Shown here: positions 16,072 to 24,199 of the stretch, piece by piece
How the letters are laid out: each line of letters starts with the position of its first letter
How positions within the stretch are numbered: the first letter of the stretch is position 1
NCBI GenBank assembly: GCA_039029395.1
Contig: JBCCGG010000007.1
Location: 1 to 64,000, forward strand
DNA from: JBCCGG01 sp039029395
GTDB lineage: Bacteria > Pseudomonadota > Alphaproteobacteria > Kiloniellales > JAKSDN01
DNA length: 64,000 nucleotides
Direction: 5' to 3'
Notes under the pieces: model-generated
Told to the model about the DNA's origin: nothing
The model's database searches: none
Seen by the model: only the letters and a program-made list of their open reading frames with translations
Program-made: the position numbers and the translations under genes

Positions 16072-17091
16072 CTACTCCGCTTGGCCGTGGAGCGCGTCGA
16101 TCACGTCGTCACGGGTGACAATGCCGACCGGCTGGCCCTCTTTGAGGACCTGGACCGGGCGGTCCTGGCGCAGGATCTTCTCGGCCGCGACCGAGAGCTT
16201 GTCGCCGGCATTCACCGTGACAGCGGCCGCCTCCGCGCCGTTGCCGGGCCGCATGATGCTGCGCACGGTCAATAGCTTCTCGCGGCCGATTTCCTTGGTG
16301 AACTCGCGCACGTAGTCGGTCGCCGGGTTGGTAATGATCTCCTCAGCCGTGCCGAACTGATCGATCGCGCCGTCTTTCATGATCGCGATGCGGTCGGCCA
16401 AGCGGATCGCCTCGTCAAAATCGTGAGTGATGAAGACAATGGTCTTCTTGAGCATGGATTGCAGGCGCAGGAACTCGTCCTGCATCTCGCGGCGGATCAG
16501 TGGATCGAGCGCCGAGAAAGGCTCGTCCAGAAACCACAGGTCGGGCTCCACGGCGAGCGAGCGGGCGATGCCGACGCGCTGCTGTTGGCCACCGGAAAGC
16601 TCGCGCGGGTAGTAGCCCTCGCGCCCGTTGAGGCCTACCAGCGAGATCATCTCCTGGGCGCGCGCTTCGCGCTTGGCCCGGTCGATGCCTTGAACCTCGA
16701 GCGGAAAAGCGACGTTTTGAAGAACCGTCCGATGGGGCAAGAGCGCGAAGTGCTGGAACACCATGCCCATCTTGTGACGCCGGATCTCGATCATCTCTTG
16801 AGGTGTCGCCTTCAGAAGATCCTTGCCCTCGAAGAAGATCTCGCCGGCGGTCGACTCGATGAGCCGGGAAAGACAGCGCACCAAGGTCGACTTGCCCGAG
16901 CCCGAGAGCCCCATGATGATGACGATCTCGCCGGGGAACACCTCCACAGTGGTGTCGCGCACCGCGGGGATGTAGCCGCCCTCGCGGATTGTGTTGAGGT
17001 CGGGGTTACCGCCGTGCCGGGCCAGGAATCCTTCCGGGTCGTTGCCATAGAGCTTCCAGACATGCTGGCAAGAGAGTAGGGCTTCGGACAC
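16072..17091 (-). CDS. tmoV: ABC transporter ATP-binding protein with CBS region (TmoV/ProV type)
   Basis: A 339-residue ATPase. Walker A GLSGSGKST is near residue 60, the signature LSGGQQQR near 165, Walker B FLDEPFSALD near 185 and the switch His in FITHDFDEA. The C-terminal 60-odd residues carry a CBS-like segment (VLKEGQPVGIVTRDDVID), typical of osmolyte transporters where CBS domains sense ionic strength. The start is GTG at 17091 with AGGAGG 6 bases upstream. It energises the TmoW permease. Glycine betaine ATPases look the same, so specificity comes from context. Confidence 0.9.
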   Translation of the reverse strand: MSEALLSCQHVWKLYGNDPEGFLARHGGNPDLNTIREGGYIPAVRDTTVEVFPGEIVIIMGLSGSGKSTLVRCLSRLIESTAGEIFFEGKDLLKATPQEMIEIRRHKMGMVFQHFALLPHRTVLQNVAFPLEVQGIDRAKREARAQEMISLVGLNGREGYYPRELSGGQQQRVGIARSLAVEPDLWFLDEPFSALDPLIRREMQDEFLRLQSMLKKTIVFITHDFDEAIRLADRIAIMKDGAIDQFGTAEEIITNPATDYVREFTKEIGREKLLTVRSIMRPGNGAEAAAVTVNAGDKLSVAAEKILRQDRPVQVLKEGQPVGIVTRDDVIDALHGQAE

Positions 17092-17199
17092 GGTGGACCT
17101 CCTAGGGCTCGAGTTTCGACCTGCTCCGGCGTGAATGCCGGAGGTCACCAATCCTACAGGAATTAGATCGGGCCGAGTGGTCAGATAATCCGAAGTCTC

Positions 17200-17224
17200 C
17201 GGGGAGGCCGTCCTGGCCGCCCCG
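17200..17224 (-). other. Intercistronic stem-loop in the transporter operon
   Basis: CGGGGAGGCC pairs with GGCCGCCCCG around loop GTCCT, with one mismatch. It lies between the first binding-protein gene and the ATPase gene and has no T run. Such stem-loops often stabilise the binding-protein message or partly terminate behind it, giving more binding protein than ATPase. Confidence 0.5.
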
Positions 17225-17251
17225 AAACCTCGGCAAACAAAGGGGCTTTAA

Positions 17252-18208
17252 TCAGCTCCCGGCGGCGTCAAGCCACCCGCGCCATTTGCTCTCGTTGTCG
17301 GCCAGCCACTTGTCGGCGGCCTCTTCCGGCTCCATCCCGTCGACGTCGGCCAGTTTGGCCATGACGGCGATGTCCAGGTTAGAGAAGTTCATCTGCTCGA
17401 CGATCTTGGTGGCGCCCGGCCACTTGTCGGGCATGCCCTTCCAGACACCAATCTTCAGATAGCCGTCCTTGGGATTGCCGCAGTCGTAGGTCTTGTTCGG
17501 GTTCATGCCCCAGGCGGCATCATCCTTGCAGGCCGGATCGTAGTCCGGGAACTCGATGAACTTGCCGTCGTAGATTGCCTCGATGAAGTTCGGCGTCCAG
17601 TTAAAGAGGACGATCGGGCGGTTGCCCTTGGAGGCGGAGTCGAGCTCGGCCCAGAGCGCCGCGGCGGAACCGGCGTTGACCACCTCGAAGTTCATCTCGA
17701 GGCCCTCGACCCGCTCGTGGTCGTGCTTCAGCCAGTCGACCGGGCCGGCCAGGAATCGGCCCTTGGGCGCGGTCTCTGGCGAGGTGAACAGCTCGGCGCA
17801 GTCATTCAGAGCCTTCCAATCGGGCAGGCCCGGGCAGACCTCCTCGACATAGGCCGGATACCACCACTCTTCGCGAGTCTTGGCGTCATGGGTCGCGAGA
17901 TCAATCACGCAGCCCTCGCCGACCACCTTCTCGAAGGCCACGCCGAAAGCGCCTTGCCAGACCTCGTGTACCAGGTCGATATCGCCCTCGCACATGGAGG
18001 TATAGACAACCTGGCTGTCGGCCGGAATGTACTCAACATCGTAGCCGGCTTCGTTCAGGATCTTGCCGACGATGTTGGCGCCGACGATCTGGCTCGACCA
18101 GTTGTGGATCGGGACCTTGATCGGATCGGAGGAGTCTGCGCTCACCCCGCCGGCGACGGAGACCATTGCGCCAAAGCAAAGGCCTGCGACAACGTGCTTC
18201 ACTCTCAT
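17252..18208 (-). CDS. tmoX: TMAO-type periplasmic substrate-binding protein
   Basis: A 318-residue secreted binding protein with a signal peptide (cleavage probably after VSA near residue 24). The ligand-binding aromatic segments HNWSSQIV, HEVWQG, WWYPAYVEEVCPGLPDW and FNWTPNF are present, as are the paired Cys of CPGLPDWKALNDC. It is the first gene of the operon and is followed by a stem-loop. ATG at 18208 has GGAGG 8 bases upstream. It should deliver TMAO or a related methylated amine to TmoVW. ProX-type glycine betaine binding is the main alternative. Confidence 0.82.
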   Translation of the reverse strand: MRVKHVVAGLCFGAMVSVAGGVSADSSDPIKVPIHNWSSQIVGANIVGKILNEAGYDVEYIPADSQVVYTSMCEGDIDLVHEVWQGAFGVAFEKVVGEGCVIDLATHDAKTREEWWYPAYVEEVCPGLPDWKALNDCAELFTSPETAPKGRFLAGPVDWLKHDHERVEGLEMNFEVVNAGSAAALWAELDSASKGNRPIVLFNWTPNFIEAIYDGKFIEFPDYDPACKDDAAWGMNPNKTYDCGNPKDGYLKIGVWKGMPDKWPGATKIVEQMNFSNLDIAVMAKLADVDGMEPEEAADKWLADNESKWRGWLDAAGS

Positions 18209-18321
18209 TTTCGGAACCTCCATGTTTGTCCGCTGCACCGCGAAATCGGCGTCGTTATTTCTCCAGTCCTGGCGAGCTTAGGGGCTCGATGTGAATGACG
18301 ATCTCCTTTGGGATGTACAGG

Positions 18322-18351
18322 CTGTAAAAAAATGTTAAATTATGTTAACAG
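18322..18351. promoter_or_regulatory. Decameric direct repeats, candidate TorR-type boxes
   Basis: Three repeats of the form xTGTWAAnnn begin at 18322, 18332 and 18342 (CTGTAAAAAA, ATGTTAAATT, ATGTTAACAG), with a fourth looser ATGTACA at 18313. A ten-base period is what a tandem-binding OmpR-type regulator needs. E. coli TorR also binds decameric direct repeats. The site lies between the divergent regulator and binding-protein genes, so it could control both. Recognition by the adjacent regulator is an inference. Confidence 0.5.
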
Positions 18352-18389
18352 AATTAGAGAGCGTTTGTGACCAGGGACCGGGGTTTAGC

Positions 18390-19100
18390 ATGAGCGTATC
18401 GCCGTTTCACGTCCTGGTGGTCGAGGACGACCGGGTATCGCGCGCCAGGTTGGCCGGCTACCTGGAAGCCGCCGGTTATCGGGTCAGCGAGGCCGACGAC
18501 GGCAAGGAGATGCACAAGGTGCTGGCCGAACACCCGGTCGACCTCATGTTGCTGGACATCAACCTACCGGGTGAGGACGGCCTCGACTTGACCCGCCAGA
18601 TCCGCAGCCAGTCAGACATCGGCGTCATTCTGGTCACTGGCCGCACAGACGACGTAGACCGCATCGTCGGGCTGGAGGTCGGCGCCGACGACTACATCAC
18701 CAAACCCTTCAACTCCCGCGAGCTGCTGGTCAGGGTTAAGAACCTGCTGCGCCGCACCGCCGGCACCCAGCATACCGAGAGCCGCGCGGTGGCCTTCTCG
18801 GGCTGGCACTTCGATATCCGCAAGCGGCGCTTGATCTCGCCACAAGGCGAGCGCGTCGCCATGACCCGGGCCGAATACGAGCTCTTGTCCGCCTTCCTAC
18901 GCCGGCCCGGCCAAGTGCTGTCGCGCGACCGGCTCTTGAGCGCCATTACTCATCGTACCTGGGACCCGAGCGACCGGACGATCGATGTCCTGGTTCGCCG
19001 CCTGCGCCAAAAGCTAGAGCGGGACCCGAAGGAGCCCGAACTGATCCTGACCGCCCACGGTGAGGGCTACGTGTTCGCCGCGGACATCGACGTGCGCTGA
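18390..19100 (+). CDS. OmpR-family response regulator, TorR-like
   Basis: A 236-residue regulator with a receiver domain (acidic pocket at 12-14, phosphoacceptor Asp56, Lys in YITKPF) and a C-terminal winged-helix domain (MTRAEYELLSAFLRRPGQVLS, then DPSDRTIDVLVRRLRQKL). ATG at 18390 is preferred over 18342, because the latter falls inside the direct repeats proposed as its own binding sites; neither has a strong ribosome binding site. It is divergent from tmoX and overlaps the hybrid kinase gene tail to tail by 34 bases. It is likely phosphorylated by that kinase and controls the transporter-demethylase operon. Confidence 0.85.
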   Translation: MSVSPFHVLVVEDDRVSRARLAGYLEAAGYRVSEADDGKEMHKVLAEHPVDLMLLDINLPGEDGLDLTRQIRSQSDIGVILVTGRTDDVDRIVGLEVGADDYITKPFNSRELLVRVKNLLRRTAGTQHTESRAVAFSGWHFDIRKRRLISPQGERVAMTRAEYELLSAFLRRPGQVLSRDRLLSAITHRTWDPSDRTIDVLVRRLRQKLERDPKEPELILTAHGEGYVFAADIDVR

Positions 19101-22027
19101 GCGTCCTGCCCAGCCAAAAGCTCCTGCCAGCTCTGCCGTAGGGCCTCGCGCGAGCGTTCGTAGAGCTCGCCATAGCCCGTAAAGGCCTCGGCGACTGCCT
19201 GTTCATCGGCGCCCATTGCGGCGCTCTCCAGAGCCTGAGAGGCGGCCTCCAGGCCAATCAGTCCCAGACTGCCGGCGCTGCCCTTTAGATTGTGGGCGAG
19301 CGTGCCGATCGCTCCGACATCGCCACTCTCCACGGCCTCGCCCAGGCGCGCCACGGCCTCGGGTGTGACGTCGAAGAAGGCTTGGATCATCTGGCCGGTG
19401 CGTTTGAGCCCGAGAATTCGGAAGTCTTCGGCCAGCATGTCCAAATCCATCAGGTGGTCGCGCTCGCCAGCTTTCGGGCGCCCGGCCAGACGCACGATGC
19501 CACGGCGGCCGTTCTGCACCACCTCGGCTAGGGTCTCGGCCAGACGCTCGGGCGATACGGGCTTGCCGACGAAGGCGTCCATGCCGGACTGGAGGTGCTG
19601 GGCGATCTCGTTGCGGAAGACGTGGGCCGACATGGCGATAATCGGCGTCGCCCGGCGCGCCGGGTCGCTCAAGGACCGAATTCGGCGCGCCGCCTCGACA
19701 CCGTCCATGCCGGGCAGGCTGATGTCCATGACCACCAGATCGAAGGGCGTTGCGTCGACCAGCTCTAGCGCCTCTTCGCCGGTCTCAACCGAGGTTACCC
19801 GGTGGCCCATGCGTTCCAGGAAAGTGCGCACGACGATGGCGTTTACTTGGTTGTCCTCGACCAGCAGCACCGAAAGCTCGCCCAACTCGGGCTGACCGCT
19901 GGGCAGTGCCGCCTCCTGCTGGGCCGCGACGGAAAGCGGATCGCCGACTTCCAAGGGCACCCGGAACCAGGCACGGCTGCCCTCGCCGGCGGCGCTCTCC
20001 AGGCCGATCTCGCCGCCCATCGCATTCACTAGCTTCTTGCTGATGGCAAGGCCCAGGCCGCTGCCTTCGTGACGGCCGGATTTCGCGCGCTCGCCGCGAT
20101 AGAAGGCTTCGAAGAGCCGCTCCTGATCCTCCGATGACATGCCGATGCCGCTGTCACGCACCTCGAACAGCAGCTCCCAGCGCTCGCCCACCGGCCGGCC
20201 GCTAACGTTCAGGGTGACATGCCCATGGTCGGTGAACTTCAACCCGTTGCCGATCAGATTCAAAAGCACCTGGCTAAGCTTGCTGGAATCGCCCTTGAAG
20301 ACGTCCGGCAAAGCCTCGGAGACTTCAGCCGAGAAAGCGATTGCCTTTTCGTCGGCGCGGAAGCGCAGCAGGGCAACGATGTCGTCGATCAATTGGCGCA
20401 AATCGAAGCCGACCGGCTCCAGGTCGACCTGGCGGGATTCGATCTTAGAGTAGTCCAGAATGTCATTGAGGATCGCCATCAGAGTCTGGCTCGACGAACG
20501 GATGATCGCCAAGCGCTCGCGCTGGGCCTCGGACAGGGGACTGTCGCCGAGGATCCGCAGCATGCCGAGAATGCCGTTCATCGGTGTACGGATCTCGTGG
20601 CTCATGGCGGCGAGAAACTCGGACTTGGCCTGACTCGCTCGCTCGGCCTGGGCGCGCGCACGTTCGCTGTTCTCGACCTCCTCGGTCAGCTGCGCCGTTC
20701 GCTCGGCGACCAGGCTTTCCAGCTCGCTCTTGTGGCGGCGCAGCTCGATTTCCGTGCGCTCGCGTTCGCGCTCGAGCTCTTGCTTGACGATCGCCTGCTC
20801 CTTAAAGACCTGGACCGTGCCCGCCATGTGGGACAGCTCGTCCCGGCCGCCGGTCGGCACCGCGACCTCCAGGTCCCCTTTCGCCAGGCGGGTCATGACG
20901 CCGGCGAGCGAGGTCAGGCGGCGAATCACGTTGCGCTGGACGTAAAGCCAGATGATCAGCCCGGCAACCGCGAGCACGACCACGGACTGAATGAAAAGCG
21001 TGACCAGGCCGCCGCGCACCGCCTGCTCGGCCTCGCGGGTCGCGCTGCTGGCCAGGGCGCTGGTGTCCGCGACCAGCCCGGCGACCAGCCCACTCATGCG
21101 CTCGGAGAGACTGCGGTTGCGGCCGCCCAGCGCCTCCAGCTCCTGATTGGCGATCAGGATCTCCTGGCGCAGCAAGAAGACGTTTTTCGGCGAGTCCTGA
21201 TCGATCGAGAGCAGTTGGCTCATCAGAGCTTGGGCCTGACGCAAGCGCACCGGGTCGGCGATGCCGTCGACCCGGCGTTTCAAAATCCTGGTGTTGAAGC
21301 GATACTGTGTCAGCAGCGCCTCGACCTCTTCAGCCGACTGGGTGCGACTCAGCTGATTGAGCAGCAACCCGATCTCCGAGCTGCGCATACGCAGCTCGAA
21401 CATGCGCTCCAACAGAAAGACGTCTTCCTCCAGCAGGCGGTCCAGGGCGTCCAGAAACTCTTCGCGGCGCTCCTCGGCCTCATAGAGCTCATAGAGGTTC
21501 GAGATCACCGCCGTGGTGCCGGATGCCGCGTTCGAGACCAATGTCTCCGAGAGCGCGGAAAGCTCGCCGGCCGCCAGCAGGGAGCGGCCGACCGCTTCGC
21601 CGAGCTGGCCCGACATGTGAATACGGCGCTCGACGATGGCGTCGGCCGCCCGCAGATTGTCGTGGATCTGCTCAGAGACCTTTCCCAGGGCGGCAAGTTG
21701 CGCCTCGTCGGAGCCGTAAGAACGGATGCGCGCCAAAAGCGCGTCCAACTCGTCGGCGCGGCGCGCCAGGATCTCCGCCTCCGCGGCTCGGCCTGCTTGG
21801 GTCGTGGCGTTCGCCAGCAGGGGGCCGCGGGCGGTGATCTGGGCCGAGACCTCGGCAACCGCCTGAGCGTCGGTGACCGCCGGCATGGCCCGATCGACGA
21901 TCGTAACCTGGGCGGTTTCCACGTTGCGCAGGATCATCCAGCCGAGCAAGCCCGACGCCAGGGACAGCAGCGCGATCCCGGCAAATGCCAGAAACAGCCG
22001 CCCGGCGATGCCGACCTTGAAGGACAT
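19067..22027 (-). CDS. Hybrid sensor histidine kinase with phosphorelay domains, TorS-like
   Basis: A 986-residue inner-membrane kinase. A transmembrane segment near residue 10-30 and another near 355-375 flank a long helical periplasmic sensor; a HAMP domain and coiled coil follow. HisKA has His477 (MSHEIRTP), the ATPase domain has NLIGNGLKF, DSGIGMS and GSGLGLAI, a receiver has Asp768 (VVMDISLPGMDG), and a C-terminal Hpt has His912 (LAHNLKGSAGSLG). This order is that of TorS, which reads a ligand-bound TorT partner. The start at 22027 leads directly into the signal segment; no strong Shine-Dalgarno. It diverges from the TorT-like gene by 55 bases. Confidence 0.88.
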   Translation of the reverse strand: MSFKVGIAGRLFLAFAGIALLSLASGLLGWMILRNVETAQVTIVDRAMPAVTDAQAVAEVSAQITARGPLLANATTQAGRAAEAEILARRADELDALLARIRSYGSDEAQLAALGKVSEQIHDNLRAADAIVERRIHMSGQLGEAVGRSLLAAGELSALSETLVSNAASGTTAVISNLYELYEAEERREEFLDALDRLLEEDVFLLERMFELRMRSSEIGLLLNQLSRTQSAEEVEALLTQYRFNTRILKRRVDGIADPVRLRQAQALMSQLLSIDQDSPKNVFLLRQEILIANQELEALGGRNRSLSERMSGLVAGLVADTSALASSATREAEQAVRGGLVTLFIQSVVVLAVAGLIIWLYVQRNVIRRLTSLAGVMTRLAKGDLEVAVPTGGRDELSHMAGTVQVFKEQAIVKQELERERERTEIELRRHKSELESLVAERTAQLTEEVENSERARAQAERASQAKSEFLAAMSHEIRTPMNGILGMLRILGDSPLSEAQRERLAIIRSSSQTLMAILNDILDYSKIESRQVDLEPVGFDLRQLIDDIVALLRFRADEKAIAFSAEVSEALPDVFKGDSSKLSQVLLNLIGNGLKFTDHGHVTLNVSGRPVGERWELLFEVRDSGIGMSSEDQERLFEAFYRGERAKSGRHEGSGLGLAISKKLVNAMGGEIGLESAAGEGSRAWFRVPLEVGDPLSVAAQQEAALPSGQPELGELSVLLVEDNQVNAIVVRTFLERMGHRVTSVETGEEALELVDATPFDLVVMDISLPGMDGVEAARRIRSLSDPARRATPIIAMSAHVFRNEIAQHLQSGMDAFVGKPVSPERLAETLAEVVQNGRRGIVRLAGRPKAGERDHLMDLDMLAEDFRILGLKRTGQMIQAFFDVTPEAVARLGEAVESGDVGAIGTLAHNLKGSAGSLGLIGLEAASQALESAAMGADEQAVAEAFTGYGELYERSREALRQSWQELLAGQDAQRTSMSAANT

Positions 22028-22082
22028 AAACCCGCCCGCTACGGTTGGTTCGGACCAACAACCTAACGCAAATCCGCCTGTC

Positions 22083-23174
22083 ATGCATGGGGCGATGTTC
22101 AAGCGACCGTTCGGCGCCGGCCTGTCGTGGGCCCTGGCGGGCCTGCTGTGCGCCACGGGCCCGGCCTTGTCGGCCGACAACGGCACTTGGTCCCTGGAGC
22201 ATTGGTCGAAGCCCTACGACTATCAAAGCCCCTCGGCCACGATCGACTACACACCGATCGAAGAAGCGAGCGAGCGCTGGCGCATCTGCGCCTCCTACCC
22301 CCACCTCAAAGACTCCTACTGGCTCAGCGTCAACTACGGCATGGTCGAGGAGGCGCGCCGGCTCGGCGTCATCCTTCATGTGGTCGAGGCGGGCGGCTAT
22401 CCGAACCTGGAGCGCCAGATCGCCCAGATCAAGGACTGCACGGCGGATGGTAAGGCCGACGTCCTGGTGGTCGGCACGGTCAGCTTCGCCGGCCTTACCG
22501 AGACCATCGGCGAGATCGCCCAGCGCATGCCGGTGGTCGCCGTGGTCAATGACATCGCCGACCCGGGCATCAGCGCCAAGGCGGGTGTTTCGTGGATCAC
22601 CATGGGTCGAGAAATCGGCGCTTACCTGGCTGAGCTCCACCCCAAAGGTTCCGAACCGGTCAAGGTCGCCTGGTTTCCCGGACCTGAGAACTCGGGCTGG
22701 GTGCCCTTCGTCGAACAGGGCTTTCGCGAGGCCCTGACCGATAGCTCGGCCGAGATCGTGGTGACCAAGTGGGGCGATACGGGCAAGGAAATCCAACTGA
22801 TCCTGATCGAGGAGGCGCTCGAAGAACGCCCCGACGTGGACTACATCGTCGGCAGCGCGGTGACCGCCGAGGTCGCGGTCAGCGTGCTGCGCGCGCGCGA
22901 CCTGACCGGCAAGATCAAGGTGCTCGCCGACTATTTCACCCACGGTATCTACCGGGGCATCAAGCGCGGCCGGATCTTGGCGGCACCCAGCGACTTTCCG
23001 GTGCTCCAGGGCCGGCTCGGGATCGACCAGGCGGTGCGCCTTTTGGAGGACGAGCTGACCTACCAGCATGCCGGTCCGGCGATCCGTTTGATCGACCAGG
23101 ACAACGTGGATGCCATCGGGCCTGGCGAATCCCTTGCGCCGGCTTGGTTCAAACCGACCTTTACGGTTGAGTGA
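22083..23174 (+). CDS. Periplasmic binding protein, TorT-like
   Basis: A 363-residue type I periplasmic binding protein with a signal peptide (about 1-30, ending GPALSA). Mature-protein segments match TorT-type proteins: WRICASYPHLKDSYWLSVNYG near residue 60 (shown here only by its key WLSVNYGM), DVLVVGTVSF, WFPGPENSGWVPF, VDYIVGSAVTAEVAV and FSDFPVLQGRLGI-like APSDFPVLQGRLG. TorT binds TMAO and signals through TorS. It is adjacent to and divergent from the TorS-like kinase. ATG at 22083 or 22095 could be the start. It overlaps the LysR gene end by 14 bases. Confidence 0.83.
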   Translation: MHGAMFKRPFGAGLSWALAGLLCATGPALSADNGTWSLEHWSKPYDYQSPSATIDYTPIEEASERWRICASYPHLKDSYWLSVNYGMVEEARRLGVILHVVEAGGYPNLERQIAQIKDCTADGKADVLVVGTVSFAGLTETIGEIAQRMPVVAVVNDIADPGISAKAGVSWITMGREIGAYLAELHPKGSEPVKVAWFPGPENSGWVPFVEQGFREALTDSSAEIVVTKWGDTGKEIQLILIEEALEERPDVDYIVGSAVTAEVAVSVLRARDLTGKIKVLADYFTHGIYRGIKRGRILAAPSDFPVLQGRLGIDQAVRLLEDELTYQHAGPAIRLIDQDNVDAIGPGESLAPAWFKPTFTVE

Positions 23175-24063
23175 CCGTGCCCGACCAATGAAGCTCCTTG
23201 GAGGTCGCGAGGATCTCCTCGATGAAAGCTTCGACGGTCGGGCCGTGCGCGCGCCGGCGCTGGGTGAGCAGCAGGATTCGGCGCACCGCCGCCGGGTCCT
23301 CGAGCGGCAGGAAGCGCAAGGACTCGGGCAGGCTCTTGACCACCAGGCTAGGCAAAATCGTCGTGCCGAAGCCCTGCTCGACAAAGGCAATCAGCGAGCT
23401 GGTGTTGCGCACCATAAGCCGCGCGCCTGCCACCGTCGGCGCGAAACCCGCCGCGGCGATCTGGGCGCATAGGCCGTTGGCGATGAAGTCGTCCGGGTCC
23501 AGGTCGACCCAAGCGATCGGCTGCGCCCGCTTGGCAAGCCAATGGTCGGCCCGGCACAGCAAGCCGAAGCGCTCCTCCATCAGGGTGCGGCTCGCGAGGT
23601 CGCCGACCGCCGCCGCGCTGCTTGCCAGGCCGACATCGACTCGGCCAGCCCGGACCGCTTCAAGCACCGAGGGCGAGTCGATGTCGCGCACCTCGATCGC
23701 GACCTTCGGCCGGTTGCCTTGAAAGTGCTCGACCACCAAAGGCAGCAGCTGGGTCGCCACCGAGGGCACCGCGGCGACCCGCACCAAGCCCTCCTCGCCA
23801 CGTGCGAAACGGCGCAGGGCCGCGACCATCTCGTCGAAGCTGGAGAGCACGCGGCCCGACTCGTCGTAGACGAAACGGCCGAGCGGGGTCAGTGTGGTCT
23901 TGCGGTCCGACTCGAACAGCCGCCCGCCAAGATCCTGCTCGAGCTGCTTGAGCGACATGGAGACCGCCGATGGCGTACGCCCCAGGCGATCGGCCGCCTC
24001 GGCCAGCGCGCCACTATCGACCACGGTGGCATAAACCCGTAGCATCTCGAGCTTGATAGCCAT
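23161..24063 (-). CDS. LysR-family transcriptional regulator
   Basis: A 300-residue regulator with an N-terminal winged helix-turn-helix (LAEAADRLGRTPSAVSMSLKQ, key residues LGRTPSAVS) and a periplasmic-binding-like effector domain (about 90-290). It is divergent from the aldehyde dehydrogenase at 24200 with a 136-base AT-rich gap, the classical LysR layout in which the regulator controls the divergent operon and itself. The effector is unknown; given the neighbours, an aldehyde or amine-derived metabolite is plausible. Confidence 0.9.
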   Translation of the reverse strand: MAIKLEMLRVYATVVDSGALAEAADRLGRTPSAVSMSLKQLEQDLGGRLFESDRKTTLTPLGRFVYDESGRVLSSFDEMVAALRRFARGEEGLVRVAAVPSVATQLLPLVVEHFQGNRPKVAIEVRDIDSPSVLEAVRAGRVDVGLASSAAAVGDLASRTLMEERFGLLCRADHWLAKRAQPIAWVDLDPDDFIANGLCAQIAAAGFAPTVAGARLMVRNTSSLIAFVEQGFGTTILPSLVVKSLPESLRFLPLEDPAAVRRILLLTQRRRAHGPTVEAFIEEILATSKELHWSGTVTQP

Positions 24064-24199
24064 TCTTTTCTCACTTCAAATGAATTGAAATAACATACAG
24101 AAATTTGAGTTTGACTGAATATCGCTCTCGTGTCGACATACCAAAGTCAAGGATCGGGTGCAGTGCTAGGGGAAATGGGACTGAAGGGCCGCGTCGAAG

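Noticed and set aside
20219..22066. 615-residue open frame opposite the hybrid kinase
   Set aside because: Gln/Arg/Leu-rich shadow composition, while the minus strand carries intact HisKA, ATPase, receiver and Hpt motifs.
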